11,300 bases of DNA from NCBI GenBank assembly GCA_900618425.1, contig UZAN01043655.1, forward strand, positions 1 through 11,300. The letters run 5' to 3'. Each line of letters opens with the position of its first letter. Position 1 is the first letter of the stretch. The stretch is from Echinostoma caproni (taxonomy: Eukaryota > Platyhelminthes > Trematoda > Plagiorchiida > Echinostomatidae). Under the pieces are notes generated by a model, which saw only the letters and a list, made by a program, of their open reading frames with translations, ran no database searches and was not told where the DNA came from. The position numbers and the translations under genes are program-made. Below, one piece after another: positions 1 to 8,289 of this stretch.

Positions 1-5
1 CATGC

Positions 6-46
6 TTCACGGGTTTCGTGAAATATACATTATTATTATTATTATT
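6..46. repeat. Short hairpin followed by (ATT)6 microsatellite
   Basis: TTCACG (6-11) and CGTGAA (17-22) form a perfect 6-bp stem with a 5-base loop. Six bases later come six ATT units (29-46). A stem followed by a simple repeat is a common 3' end of non-LTR or Penelope-like elements, so this may be the tail of an element lying to the left of the window; that is inference. The BEL/Pao homology starts about 12 bases further on, so the repeat may mark a junction between two elements. Confidence 0.6.
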
Positions 47-57
47 AAAGCTCGGTA

Positions 58-645
58 CGCTTTGTTAGGTGTCTAGAAGTGATTAAGATCCCAAGAAGTA
101 TTAGAAACGAAGACTGCGGACAAGGAGGTAGAACAGAGTTGCATGTTTTCTTTGATGCTTTCGAGACAGGTTATGGGGCCGTCGCCTACGCGTGGTGCAC
201 TCCAGCAAGAAAACCGACTTACAGCGTTTTGCTGTTCAGTAAGTCTCAAGTGGCACCTAATAAACCCGTAACCATACCGCGACTGGAACTGTTTGCGGCA
301 GTCCTCGGAATCAAGATTGGGGAGTTGATAACAAGGGATGTTCAGCGAGGTGTGGTACTGGACGGATTCAATAATTGTCAAATATTATATAGAAAATACT
401 TCAACAAGTTTTAGTACATCCGTTGCCAATCGGTTAGCAATCATCCATCAGTACTCCACGGTGTCCCAATGGCGTCACATCCAGTCCGAACAAAATATCG
501 CTGACCTTACTTCGAGAGGTATATCAACAAAAGGAGAACTAGAGACATGGTTAGAGGGGTCGATAGTCTTACAAAGCTATGTTCCACAGGCATTATCTTC
601 ATTATGGTACCCACCGGATGGCGTGGAGATGAAAAAAAATGTTAG
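58..645 (+). pseudogene. BEL/Pao LTR retrotransposon pol fragment, RNase H region, frameshifted
   Basis: This is the part of a BEL/Pao polyprotein that lies after the reverse transcriptase. The first frame (58 to about 350) reads through ELHVFFDAFETGYGAVAY, SKSQVAPNKP and TIPRLELFAA. These match the Pao RNase H block, where the D of 'FFDA' is an expected catalytic acid and 'PRLELxAA' is the family signature. A frameshift near 345-355 moves the homology to a second frame with VWYWTDSIIVKYYIEN, VANRLAIIH, QWRHIQSEQNIADLTSRG and a final WLEGS, the usual end of this region. The acid of YWTDS and the D of 'NIADLTSRG' are kept. The RT lies outside the window or is lost. There is no integrase, LTR or primer-binding site nearby, so this is a fragment. 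It was an RNA-degrading domain for reverse transcription of the element and is now non-functional because of the frameshift. Confidence 0.88.
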
Positions 646-689
646 CAAGCGTGAACACATTAAACAATGCTGTCTGGAACGATTGTAAC

Positions 690-1091
690 CTTTTTGGTTG
701 CCTGTCGCATGAGAACTGGACTTGTTTCAGATCGGGTTAAAGCTACATTGGCCATGGCTTCACCTTCCGCCTTGTTCTGAAACAGATATTTCTTCCGTCC
801 ACGCGAATTTCTCGTCTTTCTCGATCTGAAAGCGACCTTCGACTTAGGCGATTGCACGGTACTCTTTCATCGCATCATTAAACGATGTGCCGGAGAATTT
901 GATTTCACCATTATGATCTCATGCGAGTAGCCATGGCGGCGTTCCAGCTTACTCCTCTGTTTCACCCGATTTCTTCCGGGTTGCCCTCTTCGTTTTCGAA
1001 TTTGTAATAGGAATGATTCTTGAAACCGTCCTCTTCTCATATGAGAGCACCGATCTCTATATGTTCCGGGATGGTAGATTGTCTGATCTTA
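690..1091 (+). pseudogene. RTE-like non-LTR reverse transcriptase fragment, copy A
   Basis: The strongest signal is FLVFLDLKATFD (about 805-840), the RT motif A block with both aspartates, followed by VLFHRIIKR as in the better copy at 2299-3789. Upstream, TGLVSDRVKATL and, in another frame, GFTFRLVLKQ correspond to the GFRPGRG...FTLRQ stretch of that copy. Downstream, in shifted frames, FVIGMILETVLFSYEST corresponds to its FNFVIDEVM region, and DGRLSDL (about 1072-1091) is the piece normally just before YADD. Several indels and stops are present. The endonuclease and the 5' part are missing. Homology ends exactly where the opposite-strand copy B begins, so B probably inserted here. The family copies itself by target-primed reverse transcription; this piece cannot. 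Confidence 0.75.
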
Positions 1092-1760
1092 AGTCACCAA
1101 CCTCATCGTACTGCAAAATACAGTGAACCAAACTTCACTGATCGCTGCTAAACTCATGATAGACACAAAACTAGTGAGAGCATAGCAAGGTGGATAGGGA
1201 ATGGGCCTATTTTCAGAGAGGAAGAAGAAAGTGAACTCCTTTGCTCAACACAATGTACTCAACCTAACTGTGCATACATACATGCTTTCCAGCATTCCGG
1301 CCTGAGAAAAATAGACAACAAGAACTCCACTGCCGTCGGTTCGCTGCCATATCCCTCAAGGTCTCCAACCAACCAGTTGCAGAATCTTTTGGATCTCAAT
1401 ATAGACGGCGTGAGACACCTGTTTCTGTGTCTTCATGCCTCGTCTCCACGTCATCAGTTGACCTCCACGGGATTTCCTCAGCCTGGGGTGACTACAGAGA
1501 ATAGGGCACTGTACGGTAGATGACAGCTGGACATATGTAGTACGTGTCCTAACCGGCAAAGCTGGTCTGAAATGGATGCCCTACATGGCTCTCTTACCAT
1601 GTTCCACCTTAACATATCTCTGTTACCGTTGCGATATTCGGTTGTTCATGAAGGAAGCAATATATCCTGTTCGCTGAACTGTGAAACTTGTTTTCAAGCA
1701 TTTCATAACCGACGGAAATGGCCTCATGAACGATTCTGTTCTTTTGCTTGACTAAGTTCA
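1092..1760 (-). pseudogene. RTE-like non-LTR element, copy B, 3' part of ORF plus 3' UTR, antisense
   Basis: Read on the minus strand, this matches the C-terminal third of the copy at 2299-3789. GYEMLENK (near 1700-1720) aligns weakly with GCETLNLR. LGHVLHMS (near 1530-1555) aligns with SGHVLRMS, and MTWRRGMK (near 1435-1460) with MTWRRDMK. GWLETLRDMAANRRQW (about 1328-1375) aligns with GWLETLEDVTANRQQW, and FFSGRNAG follows. There are stops and frame changes between these blocks. The bases after the ORF also align with the 3' UTR of the other copy: both have GTATGTATGCACAGTT, a CTTCTTCC stretch, AAAATAGG, ATTCCCTATCCACCTT or its close variant, and a final TACGAtGA end. This fixes the 3' end at about 1092. 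The 5' limit is vague (about 1740-1790). The finger-like C-terminus of such proteins binds nucleic acid; the RT core is absent. Confidence 0.85.
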
Positions 1761-1927
1761 TTGTGGACAAATCCTGATGAGGTAGAAGTTATATCAGACC
1801 GCAGTACAAACTGCGAAGACTCACTGTCCATATCTTATTCATACCCGTCAACCAGAAGAACTAAGCATTCCTCATTTCACAATTAAAAGTTCCTGGGATT
1901 TCGTGTTTGGTCAATTAGAATACCATT
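1761..1927. other. Short unassigned spacer
   Basis: I see no reading frame with recognisable homology and no repeat. It may hold the worn 5' end of copy B, because the edge of that homology is not sharp. Confidence 0.4.
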
Positions 1928-2113
1928 TCAAGTCGAACTGTTGTTTTCAATAATTCATAATCATACCGTTATGCTCAATGTAACAAGGTCAAACATACAC
2001 ATAGTGATCCATTCCCGATATTTTCATTTTTATCCTCCCAACCCTTAGGTTTGATCTTCTCATACGAGGTGTAACGGCATGATTTTGAATTATTGAAAAC
2101 GATTAGTCGCCTT
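1928..2113. repeat. Imperfect inverted repeat (fold-back), arms about 66 bp
   Basis: GTTTTCAATAATTCA at 1943-1957 is repeated in reverse complement at 2086-2100, a perfect 15-bp match. Similarity continues on both sides: AAGTCGA outside against the complement of TCGCCTT, then AATCATACCGTTA against AATCATGCCGTTA, and GGTCAAAC at 1987-1994 against GATCAAAC. The arms are about 1928-1995 and 2048-2113, roughly 70% alike by eye, with a loop of about 52 bases. There is no ORF. It could be a fold-back or MITE-like element or two facing copies of a small repeat. The outer limits may lie further out, since fainter similarity appears on both flanks. Confidence 0.65.
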
Positions 2114-2298
2114 AAGCTGTGTTCAAAATAAGAGTATGGACATATTTCGAAATTTGAGTATTAGCTATAAGTCTACCTTAGAAAATCAACCTAATATCAC
2201 CCAGTACTTTTTAAGTTGTATGAAGAATAAATGCATCAGTTCTGCATTGCGGCGTGTACGTACATAGGTTTTTGTTCTACATGCTCTACGCGCTGTCT
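2114..2298. other. Unassigned AT-rich spacer before RTE-like copy C
   Basis: No ORF, repeat or known motif is visible. RT homology of the next element begins abruptly after this, which indicates 5' truncation of that element on insertion or a later deletion. Confidence 0.4.
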
Positions 2299-3789
2299 AA
2301 CTAAATGATCCCAATTTTTCAGAAGGGATCTCGCAATAACTGCACAAACCACCATGGAATAAGTTTGATCCCAATCGTCACCAAGTTACCAGCCTCCATT
2401 ATACTTCGACGTCTGACGCCGTTTAGGGAGACAAACATCCGCGAACAACAAGCAGGGTTTCGACCAGGTCGCGGTTGTATCGACCAAATCTTCACTCTGC
2501 GTCAATTCCTCGAGCTACGCCATACGCACCGTCGACCAACGGTTGTCGTCTTCCTTGACCTGAAAAGAGCCTTCGAATCAGTTGATCGTGAATCCCTTAT
2601 GGGTTCACTCCTTCGCAAACGAATACCGCAGAAGAATGTGAACATACTGAGTTCACTCTACTCACATACCTCTGGTAGCGTAAGGGTCTACGGTGATCTG
2701 AGTAGGTCGTTCGTACCTAGCAGCGATGTTCGTCAAGGGCGCCCTCTTTCGCCATTCCTGTTTAATTTTGTCATAGACGAAGTAATGGAGAACACACTAA
2801 GTGGTCTCCAAAGTGTAGGTACCGAATAGGCAGCTGGAGGCATGTGCTTTGCACCTTCAAAGTGCAAAGTGATACTACAAGACTAGGTGTCACCGAGTTC
2901 CGTTCTGAAACTAGACGGTCAGGAATAAGCTGAAGTTGATTGCTTCTCTTTCTTAGGTAGTCGTGTGACCAACGACGGCAGTGCATCGAAGGAGATAACC
3001 GCCCGCATTTCCAAGGCTGGAGTAGCGTACGCGGACTTAAACACCTGTGGCGGCGACGTGACGTGTCACTAAAGTTGATAAGTCGCGTATACTGTGCCAC
3101 CGTACGATCAGTTCTACTTTACGGTTGTGAGACCTTGAATTTGCGGGTAGACAACACCCGTCGTTTAGCAGTATTCGAAAATCGATACTCACGTAGTATT
3201 ACCCAGGTTGGATGGAGTGAACGGGTTATTAACTTAGAAGTAAGTCGTCAGGTACTTGGGAATATATCAAATAAGAACTCGCTATCTCATCGAATTCAGC
3301 TCAATGGGCTTCGTTGGTCAGGACACGTTTTGCGTATGTCCGACAGTCGCCTACCGCAGCGAGCCTTGTTTGCAGTGGCTGTTACAGGCTGGAGAAAGCC
3401 ACGTTGGGGTAAACAGATGACGTGGAGACGAGACATGAAGAAATGGACAGATCCATTAGGTAGGATAGGTGTCTCTCGCCTTCCACGTTGGGGTCCAAAA
3501 GACTCCACAACTGGTTGGTTGGAGACATTGGAGGATGTGACAGCGAACCGACAGCAGTGGCGTTCTTATTGTCGTTTCTTATCAGGTCAGAATGCTTGAA
3601 ACGGTATGTATGCACAGTTGGGCTGTGTACTCTGTGTTGACCTTAGAGGTTCATCTTCTTCCCCCTTCCTCAAAATAGGTTCAATCCCTGTCCACCTTAA
3701 ATTTTACCACTAACCTTGTATGCTTTGCGAGTTTGACAGCGCTCAGCGAAGTTAGCCTCCGTTTATTTCGCTGTACGACGATGATGATG
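2299..3789 (+). pseudogene. RTE-like non-LTR retrotransposon, copy C, RT to 3' end, lacking YADD
   Basis: This is the best copy in the window. It opens in the RT at MIPIFQKGSR...NHHGISLIPIV (2305-), continues with EQQAGFRPGRGCIDQIFTLR (about 2443-2502), motif A VFLDLKRAFES (2548-2580) and motif B DVRQGRPLSPFLFNF (2725-2769; family members I know have C where this has R). Then GTE, a stop (2827-2829) and GMCFAPSKCKV (2839-) follow directly. The block of about 40 residues that should carry motif C (YADD) is gone. Two more in-frame stops follow, and a one-base slip near 3038 moves the frame to one open to 3599, with YCATVRSVLLYGCET, SGHVLRM, MTWRRDMKK and GWLETLEDVTANRQQW. The stop is at 3597-3599, then a 3' UTR of about 190 bases ending in GACGATGATGATGAG, a short-repeat tail usual for RTE elements. 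The endonuclease is missing. I assign RTE from the tail and protein style; CR1 is less likely. Confidence 0.93.
3778..3789 (+). repeat. GAT-repeat 3' tail of RTE-like copy C
   Basis: GACGATGATGATG closes the homology shared with copy B, whose end reads TACGATGAGGTTGGTGA. Short tandem repeats in place of a poly(A) are typical of RTE-type 3' ends. No target-site duplication could be matched by eye, because the 5' end of the copy is poorly defined. Confidence 0.55.
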
Positions 3790-6317
3790 AGTCCCATACT
3801 AAGAAAAAGAAACACCGAAAACAACGGAAAAATATTTATGATCAACTAATAAACGAACACTATTGTTCTCATGCTACTCGTTGTTTTCCTATTTTGTTCG
3901 TTTATATCCCAATCCTCCCTATCTATTTCTTTTTTTACGATTTTCACCATGCTTGGTGTTAAATATATCCATGAATTTGAACTTATTGTTTTAGCAAATT
4001 ATAGTCAAATATATTGAAATAGCGAGTTTGTGACTCAAAATTGGTTTTATGGTTTAGCAAATTTGAGTAGATTTCATTCAGTTAAATAAGCATTACACTT
4101 GTTCATGATGTGGAATTTACTACTCATGGATGCGATTCAAAAGACATCTCAAGTCGTTTTTGGCTTTCTGTTTATGTCAAGCTAGTCCCAACTCAGGGAA
4201 CAAGGTTCTTTCTTCGTTTTAAACTGAGCCGAAAAATAAACATTTCATTTTTGCTTTCGAACCAATAGGCAACTAGTTTCCATTGACTTACCACGTTGTT
4301 TCCTATTGGCCTTTGTTGCTAATCTACTTACCAGACGGTCGATAACCTACACTCGTACACAATGTTATCCTCTGAACTGGATCCGTACTCGACTTCTTTT
4401 TTAATTTCGGTCAGTTTTTCTTGAATTTCCAATCATGTCCCTGATTTCACACCACAGAGCAACAGGCACTAGGGTTTATTAGCATACTTCAATGTGAATA
4501 GTCAAATGAGGTAAAGTGGTGTAAAAGCGTCGAAGGCATTAAGAGTAAGCAGGTTCTCAAATGCCACATTCGCTACAAACTTTACCCTTCTGTGACGGTG
4601 AAAAACAAAGAACAGGTGTATTTTCATATTTGTGTACGACTTGGATTGCGGCGAGTTTCGTTTCATCCATGTGTGCTGGTTGTTTTTGTTTTACCTCGGT
4701 TGGTTTCTCACATGATTCCTTGGGGCTCATTTTCAATTTACTCATTCTTAAGCAAGCATTTTGAAACAAGTAGGCTAGTGCATAACTTAAATACACAGAT
4801 AACTTTAAGTGTACATGTGCCATCACCAGCACCCTCCTTTTTCGGTGTCTTTTACACGAAAAAACTCAGAATTTTCATGATTTCCGGAATGTATTCACTT
4901 GGGATATTTGTTTAGCTCTTGATCTGCTAAATCGACCACTACTGTCTGCATTCGGTTTGGTGAATTCATTTGAACATCAATTTTTCGAGCATGCGGGGTG
5001 TTTTCATCATGCACGGTTTTTCTCGTTTGTGGACCACTTAGTTCGGACCGCTGATGGTAGCTCAAAATTATCTGAGGGTCGTGAAATCAATTAGATGTTT
5101 ATTTATTATTTCACGTGTTTCAAAGCCAAACATTGATGTTTTTATACCCAAATCTCTTCTTCACTATCTGTTAACTATTTGTGTAGAAACAATGGTTTGA
5201 GGTGAAAACTCGATTTTTCAGTTCAACTCCTTTTCTCGCATACACTGTTGTTTTCGATGAATCTAGATGTCATCGAACATCACCATAAGTCCATAGAAAC
5301 AAATCACGCATTGTCTTTTGTGAACACACATTGTACGATGAAAAGCATTAGGACCTAGTGCTCAGTTAACCGGTTGGTGAATCACGTGTAAGGTCCTAAT
5401 GGTATATGCGTAACGTCGAACCGGCCGACAGTACAACCACTAAAGTCGGGTTTCTTTGAAAGATTTCAAACTCCAAACCCTAAACCACGGCATGTCAGTG
5501 AGAGAACCTTAAACCACACGATCAACACCCGTGCAGATATTCTGAATACCTTACAAGTCAGTTTAGATAATGAAAACAAAAGTGGATTGATGTGAACGAC
5601 AATTTCCACGGAAAGTTGTCTCTTTGACGAATCCGGAACTTAAACTTATCGGTCTTTGGTGGCGCTGGAAACATACACAGGCCACTTTCGGAGGGGAATG
5701 GAAATAGTGGTTGAACGTACGCGGCTTGGCCTCTTAGTAGCTCAATTGAAGGCGATTACGAGCACTTTTTTTTCTACATCCTGTGGTTATACACTACCGC
5801 GGACTCCACATAAAAGATTACATGTGATTATTAGCACTGATTCTTTTCCACTATTAGAAATATGGGCTCATTTAATCCAACGATGCCCCTAGACTACAGA
5901 CAGTTAGCTAGAATCAGTGTTAGAGAATAGGAGTAATTAAAAATAAACTGATTTGATTAAGCAATTTATTCGAACGACTAATCATAGAGCCGGTCGCCTT
6001 GCTTTTCAGCCTCGTTTCATTGACCGTTCAGAAAAGCACAGATAGTATTTCACTTGATTTTCTTCTTTTGTCATCCGAAATCGCTTTTTAGTTTCATTCG
6101 GTTTGTTTCAATCCAAATTTTCAAAATCACTTGGATTTAACCCAGAGTTTGCCCATGCTTCGTAATCATGTGGTTATTCTTATTAGAGTCTGTCATTTTC
6201 GTTGTTCCCTCATTCGATCAACTATCTGTATTTCTTCTCTGTTTCCCCTCTAACCGTTTGTTTTGTGTTTCCTTAACCAATTTACTCCTGTTGATTTGGA
6301 CTGGTTATTCTCAAAAG
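3790..6317. other. AT-rich stretch, no convincing gene; possible intron upstream of exon 6318-6567
   Basis: This 2.5-kb stretch has many short pyrimidine runs and stops in every frame. If the exon at 6318 belongs to a gene running left to right, this stretch would be at least partly intron. The longest open stretches are at 4557-4832 (-), 4592-4915 (+) and 5656-5892 (+). None shows a known domain, and the last opens on TTG, not ATG. A lysine-rich reading (SHTKKKKHRKQRK, 3791-3829, +) follows the RTE tail but has no splice signal. One 11-bp inverted repeat is listed separately. I find no tRNA, clear transposon or promoter here. Confidence 0.5.
5346..5401. repeat. Perfect 11-bp inverted repeat (stem-loop)
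   Basis: CATTAGGACCT at 5346-5356 pairs with AGGTCCTAATG at 5391-5401, leaving a 34-base loop that contains the palindrome AACCGGTT (5368-5375). Similarity stops at both outer ends, so these could be the tips of a tiny fold-back or just a chance stem. There is no T-run behind it and no gene end nearby to make it a terminator. Confidence 0.5.
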
Positions 6318-6567
6318 GGAGGCCAATCCGCGCATGGTCTCCGAAGAGATGTACGAATTCCCAGAAGAGGCTGTCGAGGTGGATGGTACTTTTGACTCAG
6401 ATCTCAGCACGAATCGTCCAGAACCACGTTACACAGCGCGCTCTATTGGTCAATCAAATCGTCAGTCTTCACGTGATGAAGATTTGGACAGCCGATACGT
6501 CTCGCCGGTTCACCGTCGACGTACTACCAAGGCGTCAGAAGCATCCAATCGAGTTGAGGTGTTTGAG
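6318..6567 (+). CDS. Putative internal exon of an unidentified host gene
   Basis: The left border is a candidate acceptor: a T-rich stretch ending in TTCTCAAAAG (AG at 6316-6317). The right border is GAG followed by GTTAGT (6568-6573), a good donor. The frame is open for 83 residues starting EANPRMVSEEMYEFPEEAVE. The first half is acidic; the second half is rich in R, S and T, with RQSSRDEDLDSRY and SPVHRRRTTKAS, which look like disordered, phosphorylatable linker. No domain is recognised. The frame enters with a split codon (one base, phase 2) and leaves on a complete codon, which fits the entry phase of the exon-like segment at 8290. An ATG at 6334 could be a start instead, in which case this would be a first coding exon. 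The frame remains open past the donor to 6618, but that extra part is transposon sequence. Its distance from any known family keeps the function open. Confidence 0.6.
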
Positions 6568-6573
6568 GTTAGT
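6568..6573 (+). promoter_or_regulatory. Candidate 5' splice site (GAG|GTTAGT)
   Basis: The donor matches the eukaryotic consensus except at the third intron base. An alternative, weaker donor (GAG|GTGTTT) lies nine bases upstream at 6559. The chosen one keeps the reading phase compatible with the acceptor at 8289. The 3' end of an antisense CR1-like copy begins about 15-20 bases downstream. Confidence 0.55.
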
Positions 6574-6584
6574 CACAGTGATTA

Positions 6585-7590
6585 TATATCAAAGTTCAGA
6601 GTTTTAGTATGGAAATAACTTGCAAGCTTATGCTTTTCTCATCCCGTAGGTTCGTGTTGTGGTTAAAGGACAGTGATACATACAATTCCTTGTGTAAAAA
6701 TGTCACATGTAGGGGATTATTCCACTGCTGCGCGCAGCTTCATTTATGTTGGAATGTCAAGCGTGCCAAAGCTTCATCAAATCTCAGTTTGACAGATTCA
6801 ACGCTTGGCGCACAGACGACATGAGATGGGAGAGAGTTCCAGACCGGACACACTGACTGAATGACTGACGTTCCAATCGGCATTTTGAGACCACTAGTAT
6901 GAACGAATGTCCTCTACGATGAACGTTAAACGATAATTTTAGTTGCGGGTGACAGGGATGGCTTGGGTTTTGCATTATTTGGTGTACCATATTCATGTCT
7001 CCTTTGATGCGCCGGTGGTGATTGGAATATAGCCCCAAAGTCTCCACTCTCTACGCGTATGAATAGTGATTCAAACCCTTAACCATTTTGGTGGCCACCC
7101 GTTGTGGATGCTCCAGCATTTTGCAGTCACGTTCTCGCCGTGGATTCCATGCCTGGATAGCGTACTCTGTGAGTGGACAAATGTATGGTAATAGCAGAAG
7201 GTCGCGCCTTGTGTCGTAGAGATAGAACCTTACACTTTGGAGCATTGAATTCAATGTCGTTCAAAAGAGACCAGATGTGCGCTGCTNCGCTGCTTTCAGC
7301 GTTCCCTGGGGTGCCAGCGAGTCAGCTGATTGCGTTACTGTCTTCTATATTTTAGCATCCTCTGCAAACAGCAATGATTTTGACCCCAGAGCCTTCGGTA
7401 AGTCGTCAGGAAAAGTCGCGAGCCCAGCACAGATCCTCGTGGAACTCCGCGGGTAACGTCCATGGGAGTGAAAGCGTCCTACTTAAAGGATGAATATCTA
7501 CCCGTAACATCTGTTGTCTAACCTCACTTACACGCACGTAATTCCTGCACCATCAGCGAATGGAACTACCCGGACAATCGTCGAATGCAG
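6585..7590 (-). pseudogene. CR1-like non-LTR retrotransposon, 3' half of RT plus 3' UTR, antisense
   Basis: Read on the minus strand, the order is a CR1-type RT. First come a remnant with RQQMLRVDIHP (near 7480-7515) and RT motif B as GVPRGSVLGSRLFL (about 7407-7450). Motif C is FAEDAKI (7348-7368), where FADD is expected. Then the thumb/C-terminal part follows: LTEYAIQAWNPR, HPQRVATKMVKGLNHYSY (about 7065-7120), GLYSNHHRRIKGDM, RGHSFILVVSKCRLERQSF, and finally ARLTFQHK with a stop at 6741-6743. Stops and at least three frame changes break it. The remaining bases to about 6585 align with the 3' UTR of the plus-strand copy at 8800-9445; compare CCTACGGGATGAG...GCATAAGCTTG with CCTATGGGCACAAG...GCATGAGCTTG. 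A single undetermined base (N) is at 7287. The endonuclease and motif A are absent. Confidence 0.9.
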
Positions 7591-8289
7591 ACAGTGGTTG
7601 GGTGGTGATATTATAACTTGAGTTGTCTTTGCCTTCAACCTTGGTCTTGCTTCTTTCCGCGTGTAAATGTTTCATTTGTTATCGTTGAGACTGCTGTAGT
7701 TAACTCACTTTAAACCAAAAATTAGCTTCAGTAATAACACTGAGGTTTCAATCACCTCATCCAATTGCGCCAAGTTATTGGGATGATCCTGACGCATGCA
7801 CAGTTTGCGTCACAGACGATAGTGGATCACATTATATCTCAATCGGTAACCACAATAGCGCTGAAATCATTGAGTTTTTTCAAATCAGCTGCACCATCGG
7901 TCACGCACCGTATGTTCTCAAATACTCGTCATTGTTAGATGTTTTGTCAGATTCATTGTGTAACTACGTGGTTGTCGGTAGTACATACTCGATGGGCTCG
8001 TAGTGATATCTTTGCTTGTACCATTTACATTCCTTGGTTGAGAGTTCTTGGGAGTATTTCACTATTACACGGACAAAATGAGTAGAAAATTGTAGGATTA
8101 TGCTTTCCGCACTGATCAACACCATCTACCGTTATCTGGACAGCTCACCAGCAGGATTACCCCCGAATGCTTCACTGCTGATACGTTCGTGTCTGCCAAA
8201 TCCTGGTTTCAGCTGAATATTTTTATCCTGTGGATCGCTGCGAACTCCCGACATCTGTTGGCTGTTTCTTGTCTTTTCTTCATTTCTAG
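7591..8289. other. Likely intron sequence between the two exon-like segments
   Basis: No mobile element is recognised here. One plus-strand frame is open from 7743 to 8003 without an ATG until near its end. It includes YWDDPDACTVCVTDDSG and EIIEFFQISCTIGH, but it resembles no family I know and has no phase-compatible acceptor. The end (8255-8289) is a strong pyrimidine tract ending in TTTCTAG, the acceptor of the next exon. Confidence 0.5.
8255..8289 (+). promoter_or_regulatory. Strong 3' splice site (polypyrimidine tract + TTTCTAG)
   Basis: The bases run CTGTTGGCTGTTTCTTGTC then TTTTCTTCATTTCTAG. This is a textbook metazoan acceptor immediately before an open frame that ends in an equally good donor, which is the strongest evidence for a real exon in the window. 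Confidence 0.75.

Noticed and set aside
3296..3615. Minus-strand ORFs opposite copy C
   Set aside because: They are antisense shadows of the RTE-like C-terminus, which has the real homology.
3791..3830. Lysine-rich reading SHTKKKKHRKQRK as a possible host exon
   Set aside because: It follows directly on the RTE tail in AT/A-rich DNA, with no acceptor or donor; A-rich bases give lysine runs by chance.
5656..5892. 78-codon plus-strand ORF
   Set aside because: It begins with TTG, has no known motif and is not bounded by splice signals.
6334..6618. Complete 94-residue single-exon gene from the ATG at 6334
   Set aside because: The last 17 codons are CR1-like transposon sequence after a good splice donor, so the natural end is the exon border at 6567.
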